A DNA stretch of 64,000 bases from Terriglobales bacterium (lineage in GTDB: Bacteria > Acidobacteriota > Terriglobia > Terriglobales > Acidobacteriaceae). Shown here piece by piece: positions 34,383 through 45,850 of this stretch (within the stretch, counting starts at the first letter, position 1; every line of letters begins with the position of its first letter). The translations under genes were made by a program, and so were the position numbers. The notes beneath the pieces were generated by a model that made no database searches, was not told where the DNA came from, and saw nothing but the letters and a program-made list of their open reading frames with translations. Location: assembly GCA_035651655.1 (NCBI GenBank), contig DASRFG010000031.1:30163-94162 (forward strand), written 5' to 3'.

Positions 34383-35381
34383 CTATCCTTCCCACACAAA
34401 CGCGTCGAACACCCGTATCACGCTGAAGCCGAGATGCAGGTACAACTCCACCGCCCGCCGGTTCGCTTCCGTCACTGTTAGTGAAAGCATTGTGAAGTTC
34501 CGCCGTCGGAGCGCGTCTCCGGTCACGGCCAGAAGCGCTTCACCCAGACCGCGTCCACGAAATTCCGGAACAACGCACACCTGGGTCACGTGACCCACGT
34601 CGTGCTTCACGCGAGAGCACAAGATCACGCCCAGCAAGCTGCGAGTCGGCTTGTGCACGGCCATAAAAGACGCTTCCGGATCGAAGATGCCACACCCAGG
34701 GAAACGCACGATGTTGTTCAGAAATCGTACCGAACCGCTCATCGTCCGGTACTGGTCGTTTATTTCCGAATCAATATGCCCACGATAGGAAGCGGTAATC
34801 ACTGAGGCTGCTCCGTGATAGTCCTGTTCAGTCCACGGACGGATCTCGACCTCATCTAACGCAGCTCGCGGCCGGCCCTCGGCCGCATGCAACGGCAGCG
34901 ACATGAATAAGCGCGGATACCGCCGAAATCCCTCATCGAGGAATGGCCGCGCTACAGAACCAGTCTCGTGTACGAGTAGCTGCGCTTCCACGCGATGGAT
35001 CCCGGGAGAGCGTTGCAAGGTCTCGATCACGTGGGTCAAGAGCTTGAGTTCAACGCTATGAATGGCATCTTGCGGCCCATAACTGCTGCCCACGTACAGG
35101 TCGCCGATTACACCCTTGGCACCTTCGTACACGAAGAACGAATATCCAAAAATTCGCCCACGCTCGATGGCCGCATAGCCGGGAAGGATTTTGGCATCCA
35201 CGTAGCGGAGAATCATCTCCGCCGAGCCGCGATAGTCCCAGGAAAGCAAGCGCGACCACACCTGCGCCTCGCCCTCAAGCAGGGGGCGCAGGTCCGAGGA
35301 GGAAAAGTGCCTGAGGTCGAGGATCTCTGGTGTGACGACCCGCTTTTCTTCCCAGTTACGACGGTCTGGGGATGCGCTCAC
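34383..35381 (-). CDS. GNAT family N-acetyltransferase
   Basis: This is a 332-residue protein. The C-terminal half has the acetyl-CoA binding signature VTQVCVVPEFRGRGLGEALL (motif A, with R/Q-x-x-G-x-G/A spacing) and the following TVTEANRRAVELYLHLGF, a typical motif B. The N-terminal half (residues 20-160) resembles a second, more degenerate GNAT-like domain, so this may be a tandem form. The substrate is unknown. The start is GTG (MSASPDRRNWEEK). It converges with the 34181 gene (13 bp between) and lies downstream of the glycosyltransferase. Confidence 0.83.
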   Translation of the reverse strand: MSASPDRRNWEEKRVVTPEILDLRHFSSSDLRPLLEGEAQVWSRLLSWDYRGSAEMILRYVDAKILPGYAAIERGRIFGYSFFVYEGAKGVIGDLYVGSSYGPQDAIHSVELKLLTHVIETLQRSPGIHRVEAQLLVHETGSVARPFLDEGFRRYPRLFMSLPLHAAEGRPRAALDEVEIRPWTEQDYHGAASVITASYRGHIDSEINDQYRTMSGSVRFLNNIVRFPGCGIFDPEASFMAVHKPTRSLLGVILCSRVKHDVGHVTQVCVVPEFRGRGLGEALLAVTGDALRRRNFTMLSLTVTEANRRAVELYLHLGFSVIRVFDAFVWEG

Positions 35382-35506
35382 GAGAATTTTGAGAATTCAG
35401 CTCTGGAGCCGTCGGCGTGGGACCTCGACTGGCCCGCGCTTGCAGTCTAGCTGCTCTAACTCACCGGAAGCAAACCTGAGGAACACAAGAGGGTAACAGA
35501 AGAGGT

Positions 35507-37132
35507 TTAGTGTTGGTGTTCTGACCCTGTGGCCGCAATCCAGAAATACTCCAGGTGCTGCGGGTCGAACGATCCCAATCGCACCATACGGCGGGACCCC
35601 AGCAGCCGCTCCAGCTCTGACTGGGAGCCGGCTCGCGTCACGACTAGATGCTGGCCGGCAGGAATCTGATTGCGATCATAGGACGCGATGGACTCGTTCC
35701 GGTAAAAAGCCAGTCCGTACTCGACTTGGCGTGGAACGCCCAGGGTGGCCACTGGCAATGGGGTGGACTCCATCTTTGTCAGTTCTTCTGCGACCGGGCG
35801 CTGCGATAACGTGGCATCGATGATGGGGCCACCACTTTTAATGGTCAAGGCGACAGCGATGATAATGGGAACCAAGGTGACGAATCTTAGAGCGCGCAAG
35901 CCTCGCTTCAGCAGCGTGATGCTAATAGCCGCGAATGCAACCGCCGCAAGTAACAGAGCTGTAAGCCATGCCTGTAGCGGAATCTGGCGATGCAGCAGGA
36001 GGTAGGCGATGAGCAGCGTTGGGGCGAGGATTCCAGCAGCTAATCCCGCGTGAACCGCCAACCAAGCGGGATGCAGGCCGTCGGAAACGCCTGTTATTTG
36101 TCGTCTTCGGTGCGCATACTCCGCCAACAGCAATGTGCCAGCAGGCACACCGGGCAGAATGTAGCCGGGCAACTTGGATTGTGAAAGGGAGAAGAAAATC
36201 ACCGGTACCGCGGCCCAAATCAAGAAGAACACTCCCATGCTGTATTCAGCCGGGGTCGACGCAGATCGCGGAGCAAGCCAGCGGCGAACGATGTCAGCAA
36301 ACGCCACTACTACCAGGGCGGTCCAGGGTATAAGGCCAACCAACATGACCGGAAAGAAATACCAAAACGGTTGTGTATGGTGATACAGATTGCTGCCAAA
36401 ACGCGCGAGATTGTGTTCTAGAATAAAAATCCGGAAGAACTCCGGATTGCGCCGCTGCACGGCGATATACCAGGGCAGCGCGACTACAAGGAACAATAGG
36501 ACTCCCGGCGGCCAAAGGGTTCGCCAAGCGGGCAAAGCCTCTCTCTGCATTAAGGCAAATAGTCCAATGATGAGAGCGGCGAGCACAATCGTCACAGGCC
36601 CCTTCGCCAAGGTCGCAAGCGCCAGAAAGAAATAAAAAATCAGCAATCCTCTACGGCTGCCACTTTCACGCCAATAGAACCAAGCGAGCATCGCAATCCC
36701 GAAGGGTGCGGCAAGTGGCATATCGGTGGATGCACCACGTGCAAAACCGATCATTCCTAAGGCCGAGGCGGTGATCAGGGCGGCATCAAGCTCACCACCG
36801 GGGCGAAACCGGCGGAAGAAAACGTACACCGCCGTTACCAATGCTGTGGCAGAGACGGCCGAAGGCAAGCGCGCAGCCCAATCGTGCACACCGAAGACCT
36901 TGTAGGCCAATATCGCCTCCCAGTAGTAGAGAACGGGCTTCTCCAACCAGGGGCGTCCATAAAGATACGGCGTGATCCAATCGCCGCGGGCGAGCATTTC
37001 ACGCGCCACCTGCGCGTAGCGCGGCTCATCCGCGCCCACCAGCCCAAAGGCTCCGAGTCCAAAATAAAAGAGGAACGCGCAAAAGCCTGCAAGGGTTAGC
37101 CATTCCGTCCAGGGACGTGGGTGGTTATTCAT
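35507..37132 (-). CDS. GT39-type membrane glycosyltransferase (ArnT/PMT-like)
   Basis: This is a 541-residue protein with roughly 11-12 membrane helices. The first periplasmic loop has the family signature ADEPRYAQVAREMLARGDW, then the PWLEKPVLYYW block, which carries the dolichyl/undecaprenyl-phosphate-sugar binding residues. Enzymes of this type move a sugar (mannose, aminoarabinose or similar) from a polyprenyl phosphate donor to protein or lipid A on the periplasmic face. In this envelope-rich window an LPS or glycoprotein acceptor is plausible. A gap of 125 bp separates it from the GNAT gene. Confidence 0.9.
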   Translation of the reverse strand: MNNHPRPWTEWLTLAGFCAFLFYFGLGAFGLVGADEPRYAQVAREMLARGDWITPYLYGRPWLEKPVLYYWEAILAYKVFGVHDWAARLPSAVSATALVTAVYVFFRRFRPGGELDAALITASALGMIGFARGASTDMPLAAPFGIAMLAWFYWRESGSRRGLLIFYFFLALATLAKGPVTIVLAALIIGLFALMQREALPAWRTLWPPGVLLFLVVALPWYIAVQRRNPEFFRIFILEHNLARFGSNLYHHTQPFWYFFPVMLVGLIPWTALVVVAFADIVRRWLAPRSASTPAEYSMGVFFLIWAAVPVIFFSLSQSKLPGYILPGVPAGTLLLAEYAHRRRQITGVSDGLHPAWLAVHAGLAAGILAPTLLIAYLLLHRQIPLQAWLTALLLAAVAFAAISITLLKRGLRALRFVTLVPIIIAVALTIKSGGPIIDATLSQRPVAEELTKMESTPLPVATLGVPRQVEYGLAFYRNESIASYDRNQIPAGQHLVVTRAGSQSELERLLGSRRMVRLGSFDPQHLEYFWIAATGSEHQH

Positions 37133-37156
37133 GCAGGAATTGTTAGCGTCGAAACA

Positions 37157-38104
37157 CTACTGAATAGACGGGCGCATCCTCAGCTGCGCCATGATTCTCT
37201 CGATGGCCACCGATAATGCCCCGTCAACCGAGCAACCGCTGGCACGCTCGTGACCGCCGCCGCCGAAGTGTGAAGCCACCGTGGCCACATTCACCTTGCC
37301 CTTGCTGCGAAGGCTCACGCGATGGCGGTGGTCAGCAAGCTCGCGGAAGAATATCGCAACCTCCACTCCCTCGATGGCGAGGGCATAATTTACCAACCCT
37401 TCGCAGTCTTCATCCATGGCGCCAAAGCGCTCCATGTGTTCACGTGTGACCCACATCCACGCGACATTGCCTTCGCGGTGAAGATTGGAGAGGGCTGATC
37501 CCAGAAGACGCATCTTGGAGGCGGGATGGGAGAAATAAACGTGTTGCGCGATGCGCGCCGGATCAGCGCCACAGAGCACCAACTCGCGCGCCAGGGCGAA
37601 GGTGCGTTCGGTTGTTCCAGAAAAACTAAACGAACCGGTATCCGTCAGCACGGCAGTGTAGAGACAAGTGGCAATTTCAGCGGAAATCGGCACTCCCGCT
37701 TGCCGAGCCAGGCGATAGACCATTTCGGCGGTCGCGCAGGCATGCGGATCGATCCAATTGACGTTGGCAAACGGCCGGCCTGTAGAGTGGTGATCAATAT
37801 TGATGAGAAAGTGGCGATCGAGGCCGGCAATACGGGTGCGCTGCACACTGTCACATTCCAGGATGATGGCGGCCTCAAAACCGTTGCGGATCTCGCTGGC
37901 CTGGATAATGGAATCAGCGAACGGCAAAGGGCGGTATATAACGGGGACCGGATCGTGCATAACCACCTGGGCCTGTTTCCCCAACTGGCGCAGGATTTGC
38001 GAGCAGGCCAGCACGGAACCAACGGCGTCGCCGTCGGGCCGGGCATGCGAGGTCAGCAGGAAGCCGTCCCGCCTGCCTATTTCGTCCAGGACTTCCTTCA
38101 ACAT
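37157..38104 (-). CDS. DHH-family nanoRNase/pAp phosphatase NrnA
   Basis: This 315-residue protein carries DHH motif I as ARPDGDAVGS (near residue 20), ILECDSVQRTRI, the DHH motif IDHHSTGRP and the DHHA1 signature GGGHERASGC. NrnA degrades 2-5-nt RNA from the 5' end and hydrolyses 3'-phosphoadenosine 5'-phosphate, the by-product of sulfur assimilation. I start at ATG 38102-38104 (MLKEVLDEIGRRDGF), which reproduces the usual distance to the first DHH motif. In-frame ATG 38128 and GTG 38149 lie just upstream. It follows rbfA in the translation-factor operon. Confidence 0.9.
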   Translation of the reverse strand: MLKEVLDEIGRRDGFLLTSHARPDGDAVGSVLACSQILRQLGKQAQVVMHDPVPVIYRPLPFADSIIQASEIRNGFEAAIILECDSVQRTRIAGLDRHFLINIDHHSTGRPFANVNWIDPHACATAEMVYRLARQAGVPISAEIATCLYTAVLTDTGSFSFSGTTERTFALARELVLCGADPARIAQHVYFSHPASKMRLLGSALSNLHREGNVAWMWVTREHMERFGAMDEDCEGLVNYALAIEGVEVAIFFRELADHRHRVSLRSKGKVNVATVASHFGGGGHERASGCSVDGALSVAIERIMAQLRMRPSIQ

Positions 38105-38159
38105 GGCCTCAAGCACAAAAACCGCCATATCGAATGCGTTTTTACACACCGCAAATCGG

Positions 38160-38525
38160 TCACCTGCTTTTTTTGTTGATTCGCTTCAGTAGTTGCTCAA
38201 TTCTAGACCCATATTGTTGGGACCTGTCCAGCACAAAAAACAGCTCCGGAGGGTGGCGCAAACGCAGTCTGTCCGCCACTTCGTGGCGAATATAGCCACG
38301 CGCCGCCGCCAGCCCCTCAAAAGTCGTTTCCGTGTCGGACTCGTCTCCTTGTACTGAGATAAAGATGTGCGCCGAGCGGTTGTTGGGCGCAAGTTTGACT
38401 TCGCTGACGTGGGCCAAACCGACGCGCGGGTCGGCCAGCTCTCCCTCAAGAATGGTGTCGATCTCTTCGCGCAGTGCCTCGCTCAGCCGCTCACGATGGT
38501 ATCGCTGGCTGCGCTGCTCTGGCAT
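38160..38525 (-). CDS. rbfA: Ribosome-binding factor A
   Basis: This 121-residue single KH-like domain protein starts at ATG 38525 (MPEQRSQRYHRERLSEALR). Motifs include the LADPRVG block in GELADPRVGLAHVSEVKLAP, AHIFISVQGDE and LRLRHPPELFFVLDRS. RbfA helps 16S rRNA 5'-end maturation and 30S assembly. The nusA-infB-DUF503-rbfA-nrnA order is classical. A TTG eight codons upstream is not needed. Confidence 0.93.
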   Translation of the reverse strand: MPEQRSQRYHRERLSEALREEIDTILEGELADPRVGLAHVSEVKLAPNNRSAHIFISVQGDESDTETTFEGLAAARGYIRHEVADRLRLRHPPELFFVLDRSQQYGSRIEQLLKRINKKSR

Positions 38526-38609
38526 GGCGTTCACAACAGGACAAGTCAAAGAACCGAAGAGGATATCAGAAATGGCTAGTTCCGACGTTGGCCGGCGCGC
38601 CCGCTGAAT

Positions 38610-38900
38610 TCATCCTAGAAATTCCAGATATGAATCCTCGACTTCGGCTCCGGCGTTATTCACTACCCGCAACGAGTGGCGTTCCACGCTCTGCATCAGG
38701 CTATCCAGGTAGTCCCGGGAATCTGAGATGCTAACTACGCCAATGGTCGCACGTTGCCAAAGATCGGTGTGGTCCAACTCGGCAACAGACACATTGAATT
38801 TCGCGCGGAGGCGGTCCTTTAAACTGCGGACTACCTGACGCTTGTCCTTCAAAGAATGCGCAGCTTCGATGCGGAGCTCGAGGGTGAGTAGCGCGACCAA
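38610..38900 (-). CDS. DUF503 (YlxP-like) family protein
   Basis: This 96-residue protein has SLKDKRQVVRSLKDRLRAKF and FNVSVAELDHTDLWQRATIG, the family hallmarks. It is a small ferredoxin-like fold of unproven role, sometimes linked with 30S maturation. It starts at TTG. The family position between infB and rbfA is seen in many phyla, including Bacillus (ylxP). Its leader holds an inverted repeat of the GAAAC type. Confidence 0.85.
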   Translation of the reverse strand: MVALLTLELRIEAAHSLKDKRQVVRSLKDRLRAKFNVSVAELDHTDLWQRATIGVVSISDSRDYLDSLMQSVERHSLRVVNNAGAEVEDSYLEFLG

Positions 38901-38919
38901 ACGGTTTCCAGTATCGCGT

Positions 38920-38967
38920 TTCTGGTTTCAAGCTCGTGCCACTCGAAACTGAAACTCGAAACCAGAA
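38920..38967. repeat. GAAAC-type spacer repeat 1 (infB-DUF503)
   Basis: TTCTGGTTTC (38920-38929) is exactly mirrored by GAAACCAGAA (38958-38967), with GAAACTGAAACTCG filling part of the interval. It belongs to the same motif family as the spacers at 48681, 56339 and 57657. Confidence 0.6.
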
Positions 38968-38973
38968 TCTGTG

Positions 38974-41811
38974 TTATGCGATCACTTCGGCGGCAATGTG
39001 TTCGGTTACGAAGGCCTCGATCACATCACCTTTTTTGACATCGCCATAGTTCGCGATGTTGATACCACATTCCATGCCGTTACGGACTTCACTGACGTCG
39101 TCCTTGAACCGGCGCAGAGATCCGATCTTGCCCTTGAAAACGACGACGTTATCGCGCAGCAGGCGAACTTCGGAATCGCGCTTGATGGTTCCGTCTATCA
39201 CCTGACAACCCGCGACCGTACCGACCTTCGGAATGCGGAAAGTCTCGCGGACTTCGGCGCGTCCCTGGTAGTTTTCTTTGATCGTCGGCTCGAGCAGTCC
39301 GCTCATCGCCTTCTTGATCTCATCCTGCAACTCGTAAATGATCGAGTGCAGGCGGATGTCAACTTTCTCTTGTTCAGCCAGCTCTTGCGCCTTACGCTCA
39401 GGCCGCACGTTGAAGCCGATGATGATGGCGTTTGACGCCGAGGCCAATAGCACGTCGCTTTCCGTGATTGCGCCTACGCCGGTGCGCAGCACCTTGATTC
39501 TGACCTTGTCATTAGACAGTTTGCCGAGCAAGTCTGACAAGACTTCGACCGAGCCCTGCACGTCGCCTTTAAGAATGATGAAAAGTTCTTTGCTGCCGGC
39601 AGTTTTCAGCTGCTCCGCAAGGCCTTCCAGTGAAACCCGTGAACTCTTCGCCAGCTGCGCCTCGCGCGCCTTCTGCTCGCGATATTCAGAGACGCCACGA
39701 GCTTTCTCGCGATCGGCCACCACTACAAACTGATCACCCGCCTGGGGCAATCCTTCCAGGCCGAGGATCTCGACTGGGGTGGAAGGTGGCGCCTCATCCA
39801 ATGCGTTGCTGCGATCATCGAACATGGCGCGCACTTTTCCGTACATGTTGCCGACGACGAAGTTATCGCCTACGCGCAAGGTTCCGTCCTGTACCAGGAC
39901 GGTTGCCACCGGGCCGCGTCCGCGATCAAGCTTGGCTTCGAGAACCACGCCGCTCGCCGAGCGCTCGGGATTCGCTTTCAATTCCTTCAAGTCAGCAACC
40001 AGAGCGACCATCTCCAGAAGCAGGTTGAGATTGGTCTTCTGTTTCGCAGAAACATCCACGAAGACTGTGCTGCCGCCCCAGTTTTCTGGCATCAGGCCGC
40101 GATCCGCCAATTGCTTCTTCACGCGATCAGGCAGCGCATCGGGTTTATCAATCTTGTTTACGGCTACGATGATCGGCACATCGGCAGCCTTGGCGTGGTC
40201 CATGGCTTCCAATGTCTGCGGCATGACCCCATCATCGGCGGCCACCACCAGCACCACAATGTCGGTAGCTTTGGCGCCGCGCGCGCGCATACGGGTAAAG
40301 GCCTCGTGGCCCGGGGTGTCCAGGAACACAATCTCTCGCCCGTAAGCCGGAGATTCTTTGTCCTGCACCCTCACTTTGTAGGCGCCTATATGCTGTGTAA
40401 TTCCCCCGGCCTCTCCACCAGCAACGTTGGTCTCTCGGATGGAGTCCAGCAGGGTGGTCTTGCCGTGGTCCACGTGCCCCATGATGGTCACCACGGGCGG
40501 CCGTGCCACTACACCCTGTCGAGCCACTTCTTTTCCAGTGGCAGCTTCCGCCGTTGCTTCCTTGGCGGCTTGCTCTTCAAATGTGATGACGCTCGTCTCC
40601 GCCCCAAAGTGGCGGGCCATTTCGATTGCCAACTCGCTATCCAAACTCTGGTTAATAGTCGCAAACACTCCGCGCGCAAGCAGCCGCGCGATAAGATCTT
40701 TGGCACGAATTTCCAGCTTCTCCGCCAGGTCTTTAACGCTTATGCCTTCGGCAATAGTGATCGCACGTGTGATCGGCAGCGGCTCAGTCGAAAGCGAGAG
40801 CCGGGGGGGCGGAACAAAGCCCTTCATCGGGCCTTCCTTCACGCCACGCGGAACATAACGCTGCCCAGGGCGACGCGATGGCCCACTCGGACGCGCGCCG
40901 GGACGAACGCTGGTCGGCGGCGCGCCCGGGCCAACACCCATGGGCCGAACCCCCGTAGGCGACTGCCTGGTGGGGTGCATTGGACGACGCTCGCCAGGAC
41001 GCAGCGGCGACCGCGACGTCATTGGCCCTGAAGGACGCGGACGCTGGAAAATGGGCTGACCCGGAACCGGACGGCCTGGCGCCGAGCGTCCCGGCGCCCC
41101 CGGGCGACTAGCTATGGGACGGCCCGCCATCGGACGGCTCTCTGCCGGCCGAGTCTGCTGGACCGGTGATGTCGCCATCGGCGCTGCCGGCGCCTGCGGC
41201 CGATTTGCAATCGGCGCCTTATAGACCGGGCGCGGTCCGGTTTGCGGCACGATCATGCGCCGGGGCGCTATTGGAACGCCGGATTGCGGAGAGGCTGCAG
41301 CCACCGGTTGGGCTTGGGTCGAAGCCGTTGGCGGCGCGGCAACTGGAGGTGGCGTAGCCTGCACCGCAGGAGGCGCTGGGATCGAGATCGGCGCGGCCGG
41401 CGGATGCGACGCCGCAGTTGGCGCAACCGCGGGCCTGGGAGGAGCCACTACGGGCTTACTCTCCACCGCAGGCGCAGCTGGCGCCGGAGGCTTAACAGGA
41501 GTCGGGGTAGCGGCAGGGGTCTGCTGTTTACCAATCGCCTTCAGCACGTCCCCCGGTTTGGAAATATGAGAAAGATCGATCTTGGTCTTGATGGTGTCGT
41601 CAGCACGGGCAGAGCGGGAGGGTTTCGAAGACGCAGCTTGGGCCTCTGCCTGGGCGCGGAAATACCCCCGCACTTTCTCCGCCTCGTCTATCTCAAGGGA
41701 GCTGGAGTGGGTTTTTTTCTCTGTGACCCCGACCGCTTGCAATGCGTCAAGGATGGACTTGCTCTTTACTTCCAACTCTCTGGCCAGGTCGTTAATACGA
41801 ATCTTCTGCAT
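38974..41811 (-). CDS. infB: Translation initiation factor IF-2
   Basis: This is a 945-residue protein. An IF2_N helix domain opens it (residues 1-50, [17 protein letters not shown]). Then about 270 residues rich in Pro/Ala/Arg form a disordered linker, followed by a second IF2_N ([17 protein letters not shown]) and the G domain: GHVDHGKT near 442, DTPGHEAF and NKIDKP. Domains II, III and the fMet-tRNA-binding C-terminus follow. It delivers initiator tRNA and joins subunits. The linker's [18 protein letters not shown] repeats are unusually long but typical for high-GC Acidobacteria. It lies 82 bp downstream of nusA. Confidence 0.97.
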   Translation of the reverse strand: MQKIRINDLARELEVKSKSILDALQAVGVTEKKTHSSSLEIDEAEKVRGYFRAQAEAQAASSKPSRSARADDTIKTKIDLSHISKPGDVLKAIGKQQTPAATPTPVKPPAPAAPAVESKPVVAPPRPAVAPTAASHPPAAPISIPAPPAVQATPPPVAAPPTASTQAQPVAAASPQSGVPIAPRRMIVPQTGPRPVYKAPIANRPQAPAAPMATSPVQQTRPAESRPMAGRPIASRPGAPGRSAPGRPVPGQPIFQRPRPSGPMTSRSPLRPGERRPMHPTRQSPTGVRPMGVGPGAPPTSVRPGARPSGPSRRPGQRYVPRGVKEGPMKGFVPPPRLSLSTEPLPITRAITIAEGISVKDLAEKLEIRAKDLIARLLARGVFATINQSLDSELAIEMARHFGAETSVITFEEQAAKEATAEAATGKEVARQGVVARPPVVTIMGHVDHGKTTLLDSIRETNVAGGEAGGITQHIGAYKVRVQDKESPAYGREIVFLDTPGHEAFTRMRARGAKATDIVVLVVAADDGVMPQTLEAMDHAKAADVPIIVAVNKIDKPDALPDRVKKQLADRGLMPENWGGSTVFVDVSAKQKTNLNLLLEMVALVADLKELKANPERSASGVVLEAKLDRGRGPVATVLVQDGTLRVGDNFVVGNMYGKVRAMFDDRSNALDEAPPSTPVEILGLEGLPQAGDQFVVVADREKARGVSEYREQKAREAQLAKSSRVSLEGLAEQLKTAGSKELFIILKGDVQGSVEVLSDLLGKLSNDKVRIKVLRTGVGAITESDVLLASASNAIIIGFNVRPERKAQELAEQEKVDIRLHSIIYELQDEIKKAMSGLLEPTIKENYQGRAEVRETFRIPKVGTVAGCQVIDGTIKRDSEVRLLRDNVVVFKGKIGSLRRFKDDVSEVRNGMECGINIANYGDVKKGDVIEAFVTEHIAAEVIA

Positions 41812-41893
41812 CCGCCGTCTATTTCCTCCGTTACTACCCGTTAAGTTTTCATATCAACCTCACGGTTAAGTCTCACAACACCTACACTCGCTA

Positions 41894-43483
41894 TCATTCT
41901 TCGCCTGGGGGAATAATCTTGTCCTCAGGGCCCGCCGGCCGTTCGTGCGTGGTCACCTCGGACTCGTCAGCGGGAGGTGCGTCTTCAACCCCTTCGACGG
42001 CGCTCGCTTCGAAGGCCTGACCGTCTTCTGCCAGCTGTTCGACGCTCTCGGGCGCGTCCACCGGGATGTTGGGCAAGCCCAGAGTATCGCCCGATTGCCC
42101 CGCCGCTTCCGGCCCCAGTTCCTCACCCATTGCAGCACCGGTCTCGGGTATCTCGCCCGGGCGGTCAATCTCAGCGGGCAGTTCTTCCGCTTCCAAGCTA
42201 GAAAAGTAATTATTCACCGCAATGCTGATTTTTTCCACCGTTTTGGGGCCTATGCCAGGAATCGCCTCTAGTTGCTCCGGAGTCATGTCCGCCAACGCTT
42301 CCACGGTCGTAATACCGGCAGCAATCAGCTTCTCCACGACCCCCTCACCCAATTCGGGCACTCGCTCCAGTGGCGTGGCAGCCGACCCAACTAGCGCCGT
42401 CATCTGCTGCTCCACTTCCTGGCGCTTTTCCTCTTCGCTCTTGATGTCGATCTTCCAACCCAAAAGTTTGGCCGCGAGGCGTACGTTCTGCCCCTTCTTT
42501 CCAATGGCCAGAGAGAGCTGGCTGTCATCCACTATCACTTCAAGGTGCTTGTCAGCGGCGTCAACCACGGTAACCCGGCTGACCTTCGCCGGTTGCAGCG
42601 CCTTCTCCGCGAATGAGACCGCGTCTTCCTGATACTCGATGATGTCAATCTTCTCGCCGCGCAGCTCACGAATAATGGACTGCACGCGCATGCCTTTCAT
42701 GCCCACGCAAGCACCCACCGCGTCAACGTCCTTATCTTTCGACATGACGGCGATCTTGGTGCGCTCGCCAGCCTCGCGGGCAGTAGCGCGGATTACCACC
42801 GTGCCGTCATAGATTTCCGGAACTTCAGTCTGGAACAAATGCTGTACCAGTTCAGGCGCTGCTCGTGACACAACTACCTGAGGCCCCTTGGACGCCCGCT
42901 CTAAACGCGCAATCACTACACGAACGCGCTCGCCCACAGCGAACGATTCAAGCCGAGACTGTTCTTTGCGTGGCATGCGGGCCTCGGCCTTGCCGACATC
43001 GAAGATCACGTCCGGCCCTTCCACGCGCTTCACCGTAGCAGTGACGATTTCTCCGATACGATTGATGTATTCGTTGTAAACCGTATCGCGCTCGGCCTCG
43101 CGGACCTTCTGGAAGATCACCTGCTTAGCCAGTTGCGCTGAAATTCGCCCCAAGCCTGAGGGATGAGACATCTCGTGAGTGGCCCGCAGGAAGCGAACTT
43201 CGCCTCCCGGCTGTACCTCGGCGTCCGCCTTCCTTGCCTCGTCAACCGAAATCTGCAGGTTCGGATCTTCAATCTGCTCGTCCGATTCAACTACGGACTT
43301 CACGGCATACACGCGAATGTTGCCAGTGTCCTTGTCCAACTCGGCGCGCATGTTTTCCTGCGACTTGAGGGACTTGCGAGTGGCAATGACCATGGCATCT
43401 TCCACCGCGCTGATTACGATCTGGGGATCAATCCCCTTCTCGCGGCTTAAGGCATCAATCGTGTTGAACAGCTCACTTGCCAT
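41894..43483 (-). CDS. nusA: Transcription termination/antitermination factor NusA
   Basis: This is a 529-residue protein: an RNAP-binding N-domain (1-125), an S1 domain (about 130-200, EIVTATVKRVEGPDVIFDVG) and KH1-KH2 with KGMRVQSIIRELRGEKIDI and KKGQNVRLAAKLL. A helix-hairpin-helix repeat near 385-440 (ELGEGVVEKLIAAGITTVEA, then IPGIGPKTVEKI) follows, and an acidic, low-complexity tail of about 80 residues ends the protein. The HhH resembles the acidic repeats of proteobacterial NusA. It is co-transcribed with rimP and infB. Confidence 0.96.
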   Translation of the reverse strand: MASELFNTIDALSREKGIDPQIVISAVEDAMVIATRKSLKSQENMRAELDKDTGNIRVYAVKSVVESDEQIEDPNLQISVDEARKADAEVQPGGEVRFLRATHEMSHPSGLGRISAQLAKQVIFQKVREAERDTVYNEYINRIGEIVTATVKRVEGPDVIFDVGKAEARMPRKEQSRLESFAVGERVRVVIARLERASKGPQVVVSRAAPELVQHLFQTEVPEIYDGTVVIRATAREAGERTKIAVMSKDKDVDAVGACVGMKGMRVQSIIRELRGEKIDIIEYQEDAVSFAEKALQPAKVSRVTVVDAADKHLEVIVDDSQLSLAIGKKGQNVRLAAKLLGWKIDIKSEEEKRQEVEQQMTALVGSAATPLERVPELGEGVVEKLIAAGITTVEALADMTPEQLEAIPGIGPKTVEKISIAVNNYFSSLEAEELPAEIDRPGEIPETGAAMGEELGPEAAGQSGDTLGLPNIPVDAPESVEQLAEDGQAFEASAVEGVEDAPPADESEVTTHERPAGPEDKIIPPGEE

Positions 43484-43510
43484 GACAGTTCTCGTCTTCA
43501 GAATTCGTAA

Positions 43511-44011
43511 TTAAAATTCGGGCACCAGGTTTGCTTTTTCAACGTTGCCCAGTTCGATCTCAACGGTCTGCGGCGCGGAACTCTCCGGATGCCGCCGCTT
43601 CTCCCGTTTTGAACGCTCGATCTGCAGCGTTAAACGGCCGTCTTGGAAACGCTCCAGCCGGCCTTCGAAGTGACGATTCCCTTCCAGCGGCGTGTGGGTG
43701 GTCAGTTTGACCAGGTTTCCCGTGAAGCGGGCGTAATCCGCCGGACGGACCAGCTTGCGATCCAGACCGGGCGAAGAAACCTCGAGCAGATAGGACCCAC
43801 CAGAAACCACATCCTCAACATCGAGAATCGTCCCCACCTCACGGCTCACGTTGGCGCAATCGTCGTGGGTGACACCACCTGGTTTGTCAATGAACACCCG
43901 CAGCATGCGTGCTTTGCCGCCGCCGCGGAACTCTACGTCCACTACTTCCAGCCCGCTGGACGCCGCCACACGTTCTACGACGGCGCGTACTTGATCAATG
44001 TCCAACGCCAT
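43511..44011 (-). CDS. rimP: Ribosome maturation factor RimP
   Basis: This 166-residue protein starts MALDIDQVRAVVERV. The first domain (alpha/beta) has GLEVVDVEFRGGG and LRVFIDKPGGVTHDDC, and the second, Sm-like domain, carries SYLLEVSSPGLDRKLV. It assists 30S assembly around the S12 region. I preferred ATG 44011 over the TTG at 44074, whose extra residues contain no family signal and would overlap the leader terminator. Downstream is nusA (27 bp). Confidence 0.93.
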   Translation of the reverse strand: MALDIDQVRAVVERVAASSGLEVVDVEFRGGGKARMLRVFIDKPGGVTHDDCANVSREVGTILDVEDVVSGGSYLLEVSSPGLDRKLVRPADYARFTGNLVKLTTHTPLEGNRHFEGRLERFQDGRLTLQIERSKREKRRHPESSAPQTVEIELGNVEKANLVPEF

Positions 44012-44070
44012 GAAAGCACCGGGTTTAGGGGCTTCCGTTTCAGGCACCGCACCGGCCAAAACACCTTCAA

Positions 44071-44094
44071 ACAAAAAGTGGGCTTGCGCCCACT
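44071..44094 (-). terminator. Intrinsic terminator/attenuator in the rimP leader
   Basis: Minus strand: AGTGGGC-GCAA-GCCCACT (44094 to 44077), a 7-bp stem capped by a GNRA-type loop, followed by TTTTGTTTG. It lies about 60 nt upstream of the rimP ATG and about 40 nt downstream of the predicted start site. Since the only gene it can affect is rimP and its operon, a conditional terminator is likely. Confidence 0.65.
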
Positions 44095-44140
44095 GGTGTG
44101 CTTCGCCAAAACGGTATTACACAACAGTAACTCGACTAAT

Positions 44141-44169
44141 ATGATACCCCGCTCGGGGGCAAAAGACAA
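44141..44169 (-). promoter_or_regulatory. Candidate promoter of the rimP-nusA-infB operon
   Basis: On the minus strand, TTGTCT (44164-44169) and TATCAT (44141-44146) are separated by 17 bp. The spacer contains the palindromic CCCCGCTCGGGG-like sequence. Predicted start is near 44134, giving a leader of about 120 nt. Confidence 0.55.
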
Positions 44170-44276
44170 ACCATCAGACCGGCTTTCGAGATCACCGGGA
44201 AGCGCGAGAAATCAGCGCACCGTTAGTTATTTGATGCCTTCGAATCCCAAATGATTCTTGCCCGGAGACTCTCTGT

Positions 44277-44306
44277 TTGCACACAACCTGCAAGCTTCTC
44301 TACAAT
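44277..44306 (+). promoter_or_regulatory. Candidate guaB promoter
   Basis: TTGCAC (44277-44282), 18 bp, TACAAT (44301-44306). The predicted start near 44313 would leave a 17-nt leader without a clear ribosome binding site. Confidence 0.5.
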
Positions 44307-44320
44307 AAAGTTTCAACTGA

Positions 44321-45841
<1,521 letters not shown>

Positions 45842-45850
45842 CCCCCCTGA

